This document shows, piece by piece, positions 24,524 through 33,608 of a DNA stretch of 64,000 nucleotides. The notes beneath the pieces were generated by a model, which saw only the letters and a program-made list of their open reading frames with translations, did not search any database and was not told the DNA's origin. A program made the position numbers and the translations under genes. Source of the stretch: Lantana camara (lineage: Eukaryota; Streptophyta; Magnoliopsida; Lamiales; Verbenaceae); assembly GCA_037501455.1 (NCBI GenBank), contig CM074862.1, positions 55,955,501 to 56,019,500 on the forward strand, read 5' to 3'. Position 1 is the first letter of the stretch. The number at the start of each line of letters is the position of its first letter.

Positions 24524-25754
24524 TTGACTACCTCAAACATGGGAAGTTGCCTGAAAACGCGCATCACAAGGCGGAAGTGCGGAGAAGAGCATCGAGCTAC
24601 GTCCTGTGCAGAGATACATTATATCCGCGATCATTTGAAGGAAATTATCAAAGACGTCTGAATGGTGAGGAAGCTATTGAAGCCATGACCGAAGCTCATT
24701 CAGGAGTTTGCGGAGCCCACCAATCCGGTCCAAAGCTGCACTTCCGAATTAAGCGGATGGGCTACTACTGGCCAACAATGGTGAAAGATTGTCTTGAGTA
24801 TGCGAGACGGTGTGAAGCTTGTCAGTTGCATGCCAACTTTATACACCAACCTCCGGAACCGCTTCATCCTACTGTCGCCTCTTGGCCATTTGATGCATGG
24901 GGTTTAGATGTCATGGGGCCTATAACTCCCAAATCCTCAACGGTCACACGTACATTCTGGCGGCCACTGATTACTTCTCCAAATGGGCAGAGGCACTTCC
25001 TCTCAAAGAAGTAAAGAAAGAAACGGTAGTCGAATTCATTCGTACCAACCTCATCTTCAGGTACGGCGTGCCGCGATGCATCGTGACAGACAATGGAAAA
25101 CCGTTCTACAATAAGTTGATGGATAAACTGTGCGTCCAATTCAGCTTCAAACAGCACAACTCTTCGATGTACAATGCCGCGGCGAATGGCTTGGCAGAAG
25201 CGTTCAATAAGACACTGTGCAACCTTCTGAAGAAGATAGTCTCGAAGTCAAAGAGAGATTGGCACGAAAAGGTTGGAGAAGCACTCTGGGCATACAGAAC
25301 GACACATCGAACAGCCACTCAGGCTACCCCTTATTTGCTTGTGTACGGGGTCGAAGCTGTACTCCCGCTTGAAAGCCAGATTCCTTCATTGCGCATCGCG
25401 ATCCAGGAGGGGCTTACTGCCGAAGATAACGCTCATCTCAGACTCGAAGAATTGGAGGCGTTGGATGAAAAGAGACTGGAAGCTCAGCAACAACTGGAGT
25501 GCTACCAAGCTCGCATGACGAGGGCCTTCAACAAAAAGGTACGCCCTCGAGCATTCCAAGTTGGAGACCTAGTGTTGGCGGTGCGAAGACCTATCACCAT
25601 CACCCAACGCATGGGAAGTGAGTTCTCGTCAAAATGGGATGACCCTTATGTTGTAGAAGAAGCATACACGAACGGTGCCTACAAGCTGGTGGATAAAGAT
25701 GGCCTGCGAATCGGTCCAATCAACGGCAAGTTCCTAAAGAGATATTATCCGTAA
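24388..25754 (+). pseudogene. int: Element C integrase, broken by a frameshift
   Basis: The N-terminal zinc-binding part (H-H at about 24697-24720, C-C at 24811-24822) and the first catalytic Asp (GLDV, near 24902) are in one frame, which ends at 25014. The rest continues in another frame inside 24897-25754. The shift lies near 24935-24960. The second frame holds the catalytic Asp in TDNGKPF (near 25085), the Glu in GLAEAFN (near 25195) and the C-terminal DNA-binding region ending at the stop after 25751. The integrase would join element DNA to the chromosome. It is not functional as it stands. Confidence 0.85.
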
Positions 25755-26347
25755 GAAGTTTGCTCCACGACGCACGAGCCTAAACTGCATTTTACTCCTG
25801 GCCCGCATGAGTATAAAATGCGTACGGCAACCACCAATCGTAGTGTACGTGGTTAAACTGCTAATCTACTCCACTGATGATATTTCATATGGCTAAAATG
25901 CAGAAATATCCCACCTCGTCCAGGGTGGCTAAGCTTTGGATACTCCTGGCCCGCACGAGTATAAACTGTGTACGACAACCCCCCTCAAAACAGTGTTATG
26001 TTTCCTGAACTACGTTACGACTTGATCCTCTTCGCAGGGGTACGTAGGCAGCTTGAAATTTGAAATTCAAGTTCAATCAAATCTTAAAACAAATCAAAGA
26101 TTCTTGTCACCTTCATGTTCGTTGGTTATGTTTGAATTTCCAACAAGTTCATGAATTTTCAACATTTTGACATAAATTCGTCATGCACACCAAACATGAA
26201 GGAAAAAGGAGATAAACTACAAAACTCGGAAACGAAAGAGTTGAAAGAAAATGCATGACTTTATTCCACCAAAGAAAAAAAAGTTCTTACACATCAAAAG
26301 AAAGAACGACATAGAAAGGAATAAGAAGTGCTATAACAACTACATGA
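25755..26347 (+). other. Element C spacer between pol and the antisense gene, with a repeated 40-bp block
   Basis: No reading frame. A block beginning TACTCCTGGCCCGCA is present at 25793-25832 and again at 25941-25980, 148 bp apart, with a few changes; a shorter relative lies near 25769. TACGTAGGCAGC at 26040-26051 is a word widely found at this place in Tat-group elements. Function unknown. Confidence 0.7.
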
Positions 26348-29300
26348 TCAAGCAAAAGGATCAAAACGAGCAAAGTCCTGTTGAGATTCTGCAAAGATCT
26401 TCTCTGTCTCCTTCAAAGCCTCCACTTCCTTATCAGACGAGACTCGAATTTCCTCAAGTTGGGAGACTTGTTCCCATTTTTCGCTCACAGCCTTCTGAAG
26501 CGCAGACAAATCTTCTTCAACGGCTCAAAGTGACGAATCGACAAGTTCCTCTTTAGCACGTAACTCAGCTAGCTGTTTCTCTAACTCTTTCCGCTGCATG
26601 GCAAGTTGGAGTGCTTCGGTCTTCAAACGGGCCATCTCCTCGGTGCGCTTGATTTCCCGACCCTCAACCTCAAAAAGTTCTTATCTTGCGAGCAAAATCA
26701 ACTTCTCATGAGCCTCCTGCGTGGGCATCTGGCCGGTTTCCATCTTGATCTTCACATATTCAGAAGCACCATCAAACAGGAACTGCAACCGACTCTCCAA
26801 CGATGAGGTATCCATGAAGGCCCGCATCTCCTTGACCAAAGAATCGAAGTCGGGCTTCCTATCTAAAAAATGTTCCGGAGTCGCGTTTATGGCCTTATCT
26901 CATATCTGTCCCCAGAAGTAAGTAAGCATCATCTGCCGAGCATTGAACTTGACGACTTCGGAACAAAATTCTGATACTTCGGCGGGAGGTGGATTTTTAG
27001 GTGCCAGCTTGGACTTCTTGGTGGCATTCCCCTCGATACTAGGTCTCGTAGCTGCAAAAGCAAGGAATGTTGTTTTCAAGACACAAACCAAAGAGGGGGA
27101 AGGACGAGGAATCATAATTCTTCTTCAATAAAGTGTTCATACCAAAAACAGGGGGAGTTTCGATCGCAGCTGGCAGCTTGAAATGGCTAACACCGTTGAC
27201 CGATTCCGTGCTCCCTTTGGAAATGATGTGGACTCCTTGCTCAAGACTCCCAAACTGAAAAGCAGAGAATAGGGGAGGGATGATTAAAACATGACATAAA
27301 TGAAAAGAAGAAAATGCAAAATAATAGCATTAAATATTGTGCTAAGTCTTCTAAGGGCATCGAGGAACTCGGGGCATCCTCAAAAAAGTCTGAATTGACA
27401 TGAATATCGTCTAAGTCAAAAACCTTTATTCCTTCGTTATGTCGAGGTTGATCACTGGATCCACCGGTCGAGAGGGAGAGTGTTGATATGATCTCGTTTC
27501 CTTCTCCGGGGGCAAGGATAGACAAGGGCTTGATAGCTAGGGCGTTGTCTGAACGCTGACGCTTCTTGGAAACTGTCTCAGTCGAAGCAATGGCATGGTC
27601 AGGGTTGAGAGGCGGAGTCTGGGGTGTGGCTTCTTTTTTATGGTCCTTAAAGCTCCCGGTAGAATCCTTTGACGTCTGGCCAAGTTTGACGACGATCTTT
27701 GTGTTCTTTCCGGTCGAGGCCTTCCAACACTTTGCCCACCAACCAACGTACGCCTTGGCAACCAACTGAGAAGATGATGAATCACCCGGAATGGTGAATT
27801 TGGCATTTGTCCCAAGTACGGTGGAAGATCTCCAAAGGCGAACCAGCTCGCTCAGCTCACATATGCGAATCTCCTTTTTCAGCATGCCCGGGATGTCCTG
27901 GCAGAAACCATGTTGACGGTTGAATCTGTGAGGGCTATAAGCTTTAACAACGTGGTCAGACCCGCTTCGAAAGGTCAAATAACTGGACCGAAGCGCCACA
28001 ATGAGATCCTTGAAGGTGCTACAAATGGTTGAATCGTCTGTCACTGAAGATCGCTCAGGCATGGTTAGAGTCCGAAGCTTGGACGGACTGATCTTCAAAA
28101 ATAAGTCACGAGCTTCTGCAAGATCAAAGGACATGGCCATATTCTCTCCTGAATACGATTCCATCTGTGGGCCACACGGTTCATGTTTTGGGGGAAAGTA
28201 GGTGCCAAGGTAGCGTCCCATCCAGCTGTAGAGAAAATGAACGGGAAAGACTGCAACGGATTGACTCAAGCTTTTGGAAGTAGAAATCTCTCGCAGACCC
28301 CGGTAGATGCTCGTCAGTACAGGAATGGCCAAAGAAAAGCACGTCCCACGAGCCATCATGCTAGAAACCTTGAAAACTGAAGCCCGGATTTTGTTGACTC
28401 GGCGGTGGGGGAGTACGAACTTGCACAACCAGCATGCTATGAAAGCGGCAAGATAGGTCTCTGCCTGGGCCTGCTCCTCAACTTCTAACATCAGAAAAGG
28501 ATCATCAAACTCCTTGGTGCGAGGTGAAGGGGGGACATCAACCTTCCCGGATGGATTATGAGAAGATTTAGGCCTGGTCTGTCTCTTCCTGGTGGTGATC
28601 AACAGAGGCTCGGCATATCTCAGCGGCCCTCTGAACCAAAACTCTACCCAATCAGAAATGGACACACCGTCAAAATCTTTGGGAAGCCGGTGGTAAGCCA
28701 GAAGTAGGTGTCTGCAGCTTTGAGGTATGGAAGGTGAGTGACCATCGATGCCCAACAAATCTTTGGCAGAAGGAACAGCTTCATCATAGGACTCTCCTCG
28801 TATTGGCAATCCACAAAGTCCACGTACATCTCACAAAGAAATTGAGAGCTCCCCGACAGAAGTATGTAAGCTGTTGGTTGAAGGGCACCACGACTCCAAG
28901 AAGGCCTGGAAGACATTTCTGTTGCAAACGTACGTGAAAAGAGAGGCATGAACAGCATTGTGGATCTTGGCTCGATCAAGGGTCTCTTCATAATGGCTCA
29001 AGATATCCTCGGTCCATTCCCAATAACCGTCATGGAAGGAAATTTCACCAAGTCTGGACGGTGGCATTTTCCATAAAGGGCTGCTGTGGTTGAGGTGATA
29101 GTTTGGAAGCTTGAATTCCGTCTGATGGCCATGATGGAGTTGAGACTTCAGCAAAAGGACTCGGGATTCGAATGTGGCACCGGAGTATGGATTCGTGGCT
29201 TCCAGGGCTGTCTCAACGGTCCATTCTGAAAGATGTGAGGCCTTGTCGGATGAGCGTCTCTTGGAGTGATGGATACCTTTGACTGGTTCGTGGATTGGTA

Positions 29301-29385
29301 GAGCGGTGCTCTTGACCTTCGAATCATCCCTACGACCCTTGATGATAATGTGTGGGGACGGCTCACGACGATCTTCGACGTCCAT
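26348..29385 (-). pseudogene. Antisense plant mobile domain (PMD) gene inside element C, introns visible
   Basis: Reads against gag-pol. From the ATG at 29385 an open frame runs to about 27340, broken once by TGA at about 28831 where the PMD family has Trp (TGG to TGA). It carries the PMD blocks GELSISL, DWVEFWFRG, LAAFIACWLCKFVLP, and the SVFK and SLAIPVL region (about 28820-28100), then a Ser/Thr/Lys-rich stretch. A 3' splice site (pyrimidine tract plus CAG) opens exon 2 at 27254-27143. A clean intron (GTATGA...TTTGCAG, 27142-27052) joins it in phase to exon 3 (27051-26348), a Glu/Lys/Leu-rich coiled coil with in-frame stops at 26900, 26681 and 26525. The donor of the first intron is not clear. 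Cellular PMD proteins (MAIN/MAIL1) act in silencing and genome stability; the role here is unknown. Confidence 0.8.
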
Positions 29386-30968
29386 GTCAGATGTTCTACC
29401 TGAAAAGCATCGAGATAAGTGAATCAAATTGGACGAGTCAAACGGAGAAGGAATAAATAAATTATTTATAATTTATTTAATGATTGAACAAATAATTGTT
29501 CATTAAAGCATGCTGCGGCACTGTTACTTGAAGAGACGCCATGTGTTAAAATAATTCGTGGCCCAAGTCATTAACTTGGTCCGGAAAGGATTAATTCAAA
29601 TTGCTTATTATACTGGACCAAGTTATTTCTTAAAAAAAAAAAAAAAAAGTGTTCATTGAGAGAGATATTTTATCTTCTGACTTTGAGTCTTTGACCAAAT
29701 GATGAAAAGGGGGATTCCTATTTCTCTGGCTTTGGCGGAACTTGAAAGAAAGGAAGTTGGAAGTGTTGTTCTTTCACACAATAATTCTTAGGCAATATCG
29801 AATATCAAGGGAACAACTCTATGCAGTGTGAATTGAAAACTTTTTTTCACCCAAGCCTCACACCTGCAGAAGCAGCAGATTATTAAGCCAAAAGATGAAA
29901 AAAAAAATTAAAAAAAAAAAAAGTGAAACAAGGGCGAGAGAAACAACGTGAACTGGACAATGGCTATCCTCCAAACTTCGAGCAATTCTGAGCAGTAAGA
30001 AAACAGAGATACTATGCACCCAAAGCAAAGAAATCACGGCGTGGGAACGTGTTATGCTGCTGCTGCTGGGTCAGATTCAGGCTGATCAATATAGCTTTGA
30101 GGAAGTGTGATGCTTGAGGTGCTAATTCTGAAGTAAACCATCAGCCTTATATACGCGAAGGAGAGGACCTGATCAGTGGTGATTGCAAGACAAATTCGAA
30201 TAATTTTCGCACAAAATCACGGCAAATTATTTATTGTCTCTGCTGTCAAGGAAGGTTTTCTATAAATTACCGTAACAGCGCCACAAACAAACCGTTCTTT
30301 GGAGGAGGCGCGATTTGCTGGAGAGGAATCCCCTGGTTTTCTGGGAAGGGAAATTCGAAACAAAAAAAATATATCCCAACTTCTCCCTTCATCAAACAAA
30401 TCATGGCGATTTACAGAAGATTTGCTCACAATACATTCACATCCAAAATGGGAACGTGATTCGGTGCCCCAATTTCGGCAATTAAAAAAAAAAAAAAAAA
30501 AAAGCTTCCACCGCTGCTACAATTCGGATTGCTCTGGCGCTGCGTAACTGCGTGAGGAATTCTTCAATTGGAGATCATGATTGCTTCCCAAAATTGGGCT
30601 TTCATATGGCCCAAAATTAAAAAAAAAAAAAAAAAGAGTGATGAAGAAAAGAGATGCTGGGCCCTTATTCACGTTGGGCTAACAAATGAGAGTAGATGGG
30701 CATTTCAAATTTTCTATTTTGCAGCCAACAAAAACAAATTAAAAGCTTGGTCCAGCGAAGTAATTGGGCTCCGTTCATTTGGCCTATAAGAATGTGCCAA
30801 CAAAATAAAAAAATGAAAGAAGTGCTTCTCTCGGGTAGTTGTGCTACGAAATTGCCATGACCCTCAAATCAAAACGGGCCCGACACCAAGAAAATGAAAA
30901 GAAACGGTGGACGGGTGGAGTACTTCAAGCCCGGCCTCGCGAAAGTTCGACGCTCGTTCCGAATCTTG
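29386..30968. other. Element C region upstream of the antisense gene, up to the PPT
   Basis: No gene. Contains poly-A runs (about 29632-29648, 29898-29922, 30483-30502, 30619-30635). CTTTTCAG just before the PMD start (minus strand, about 29394-29401) could be the acceptor of a 5'-UTR intron. This is where a promoter for the antisense gene would lie, but I see no convincing TATA box. Confidence 0.6.
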
Positions 30969-30981
30969 AAGTGGGGGCATC
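30969..30981 (+). other. Polypurine tract of element C
   Basis: AAGTGGGGGCATC directly before the 3' LTR; this GTGGGGGCA form is usual for Tat-group elements. Confidence 0.8.
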
Positions 30982-31603
30982 TGTTGACATCGAAAATTCG
31001 AAAATAAATTATTAATTGGTGGCCCAATTAAATCGGCTATTAATTATTAATTTTGGTTCTAAGCCCACAATAAATTTGGGTTTAAATATTTAATTTGGGA
31101 TAAGAATTATGGATTTATATTCTTATTCCTAAATTAATTAAATTGATTAGAAAATGATCCATTAAAATAAAATAAAGCCCACTTCTTCAAAGTGTGGACT
31201 TTAAATTCAGGCCCAAGCCCATGAAGCCCAAGTGAAGAACTGAAGGCTTATAAATAAAGGCTCCAAGGCTACAATCCACAGAACATCAAGTCACAAATCA
31301 CATTACAAATCATAAGTCGCACTCTCAAGAGCAAAGGCATTCAAGCTCTCAAGTTTTCGAGTCATTGTCACTTGCTATCTCGAAGTGCTGCCCGTGCAAC
31401 GAGTTGTTATTATTTAAACCAAATTCAACCAAGTTCTACATTTGATTCGAGATCAAGCATCAAGCCCTCGAATCTGCTATTCAAGAAGAATCAGAGGAAT
31501 TACAGAGTTGTAACACTTTATTTAAATTAAATCATTAAATTCTTTGTTTTCCCTATTTTCGTATTTCTTGTAATTATTTATTGCAGATCCAACGAAAATT
31601 TGT
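30982..31603 (+). mobile_element. Element C 3' LTR
   Basis: 622 bp, two substitutions from the 5' LTR. Followed at once by B leader sequence (TGCTAGGATATG), which aligns with A's uninterrupted leader. Confidence 0.92.
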
Positions 31604-32385
31604 TGCTAGGATATGTTATCTGTTTATGTGCTTGTTTGAAATGCATTTAAGTGTACTTGCATTAATCAAGACTAATAAAATTGGATAACATATATGTTGG
31701 TGAGGTTGAACCGGACAACTCTCCGGTTGATTCGAAAATTCCCATTAAATATTAAGCTAATTTCGAACAAATAGGTGTTTAATTCGAGATGCAAGTTTTG
31801 AATTAAATTCCTAGCATTCCATCAATAGGTTTTAAGTTTAGTAAGTAAAGCTAGTTATTGTCCGCGAGTCGTGGGATAGCTAGTGGAGCTTATTAGTTCT
31901 TAGTTACCTAATTAATCATTTTAAATGGTCAATATTTCGTGGTCAATTTTAGCAAGGGCGATGTCCGCGAGTCGTGGGTCGTTCGAACTAAGTTTTGGTC
32001 ATGATCTTATGATTGATGGGTCTAGCTTAACGCCTAAGTAAATATGGATGTCGCACGAGTCGTGGGTCCATATTGAAAGATAGGTGATGCAAAAACAATT
32101 ACTAAGAGTTCTAAAGGTGTTAGAATTGGTAAGTTGTACCTACCTAGGGTTCTTACTTAGAATGTCCGCGAGTCGTGGGTTCGAGGTAAAATGCCTAGGA
32201 TCTTAGTACCAATTGGGAAACGTGTTCCTCTTAGATCTTTGGGAATTCTAGATCTTTGAAAAACAGTGGGAGCTACAACAGATTAAAGACCTTATCTTTT
32301 GTATATCGTTATAATTCAGCATGCTCACTAGTTCTCTGTTTTACCATTTAGGTCGTAGATTCTGTGATTCTCTACTTGTTTTGAA
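31604..32385 (+). other. Element B leader, second part, with four copies of a 16-nt motif
   Basis: Noncoding, directly upstream of gag. The motif GTCCGCGAGTCGTGGG, or a close variant, occurs at 31859-31875, 31961-31979, 32048-32067 and 32162-32180, about 90-115 bp apart, in otherwise AT-rich sequence. The same four copies occur in A's leader in reverse (40297-40618). Position and conservation suggest an RNA-level signal such as packaging or translation control, but this is inference. Confidence 0.75.
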
Positions 32386-33414
32386 ATGGCAACCAAAAAC
32401 CCTCTTGTATCGATCCTCGAGTCAAACAAGTTGACTGGTCCCAACTATTCTGATTGGCTGAGGAATCTAAAAATCATTTTAGATTCTGAGAAGAGAACTT
32501 ATGTTCTCTTCGAAGGGGAGCCTAGTCCCGAAGGGGAGGCTCCCACTCGGGCCGAGCGGGATGCGATTCAGAAGTGGAAGGATGATAATCTCCAAGCCCG
32601 TTGCCTTATGTTGGCTAACATGTCTCCGGACTTGCAAAGGCAACATGAGGCCATGGAATTTGCTTGGGAGATTTACGACCACTTAGAGCAACTTTACCGC
32701 CCTCATGAACGTGTTACAAGGTATAACACTTCAAAGGAATTATTCCACTTGAGAATGAGGGAAGGTTCAAGTGTCCATGAATATGGACTCAAGTTTCTTG
32801 CCCTTACTGAGAAACTTGCTTCCATGGACATGCCGCTGAAAGATGAGCTTTCAGTGGATTTGTTGCTGGCTTCGCTCCCACTATCATTCAACCTATTTGT
32901 CCTTAACTTCAACATGAATCATGCTGGTGCTACTGTAGCTGAGCTGATTAGTCAGCTTGTGACTGCTGAAAGCACGATCAAGAAGGACAATAAGGTTTTG
33001 ATGGTGAATGCTCCATCTTCCTCTTCTAGGCCTTCTAAAGGTAAGGGCAAGAAAGCCCATAAGAAGAAGAAGAAACCCCTTAGGCCCACTGGTGGCATTT
33101 CGAAGGGGAAGGCCCAAAAGAAGAAGCGTGATCAGAAAGAGGATGTTTGCTTCCATTGTGGCAAAGCGGGACATTGGAGGAGAAACTGCCCAGAGTACAA
33201 GGCTACTCTAAAGAAAGGTATCTTTCTCGTTGAAGTAAATCTTTCTATTAATTCTAGTTCTTGGGTACTTGATACCGGTTGTGGAACTCATATCTGTAAT
33301 GATGTACAGATGCTAAGTGAAGTCCAACAACTCAAAGAAGGAGAATGTGTCTTGAAGATCGGCGATGGCTCAAACGTTGAAGCTCGAGCTTTAGGCACAA
33401 TTAGATTTAGGTAG
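32386..33414 (+). CDS. gag: Element B Gag and start of protease, truncated by a 5-nt deletion
   Basis: 342 residues from ATG at 32386. Residues 1-200 are the copia Gag (N-terminal LTGPNYSDW block, NMSPDLQ block). A Lys/Arg-rich stretch follows, then a CX2CX4HX4C zinc knuckle at 255-268 that would bind the element RNA. The protease active site DTG is intact near residue 296. Relative to A, one of two tandem AGATT units is missing near 33405, which shifts the frame and ends the protein at once. A second 1-nt insertion near 33595 shifts it again, so gag and pol are in different frames. Confidence 0.92.
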   Translation: MATKNPLVSILESNKLTGPNYSDWLRNLKIILDSEKRTYVLFEGEPSPEGEAPTRAERDAIQKWKDDNLQARCLMLANMSPDLQRQHEAMEFAWEIYDHLEQLYRPHERVTRYNTSKELFHLRMREGSSVHEYGLKFLALTEKLASMDMPLKDELSVDLLLASLPLSFNLFVLNFNMNHAGATVAELISQLVTAESTIKKDNKVLMVNAPSSSSRPSKGKGKKAHKKKKKPLRPTGGISKGKAQKKKRDQKEDVCFHCGKAGHWRRNCPEYKATLKKGIFLVEVNLSINSSSWVLDTGCGTHICNDVQMLSEVQQLKEGECVLKIGDGSNVEARALGTIRFR

Positions 33415-33608
33415 TTTTGAGTTAGTATTAAATAAAGTCCTTTATGTACCGAGCATTATTCGTAATATAATTTCAGTTCCAATATTAGATTGTGAAGGTT
33501 ATGAAACTTATATTAAGAATGGTAAATATTTTATCAAACGGAACAACTCTTCCGTTCACATCGGTACTCTAAGTAATGGACTTTACCTAACTCAAAAATA
33601 TCAATATT

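Larger units (their letters stand above)
18164..31603 (+). mobile_element. Element C: Ty3/gypsy, Tat group, plus strand, with antisense PMD gene
   Basis: Two 622-bp LTRs differing at only two sites, a PBS after the first and a purine tract before the second, bound a 13.4-kb element. Gag-protease and Pol read plus; a plant mobile domain gene reads minus between pol and the 3' LTR. The archaeal-type RNase H after the first RNase H and the conserved TACGTAGGCAGC word (26040-26051) are typical of the Tat group (Ogre, Retand, Grande relatives). The matching uninterrupted site in A (about 40870-40905) shows that C went into B's leader. No target duplication is visible and a few bases are missing at the right edge, so a small deletion probably occurred there. 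Confidence 0.92.

Noticed and set aside
27241..28809. Independent host gene lying between elements
   Set aside because: It sits inside C between pol and the PPT/3' LTR, within one LTR pair, so it is cargo of the element. It is reported as such.
29632..29648. Poly-A run suggesting a processed retrogene tail
   Set aside because: Several unrelated A-runs are scattered over 29630-30640, and the adjacent PMD gene keeps an intron, which rules out a processed copy.
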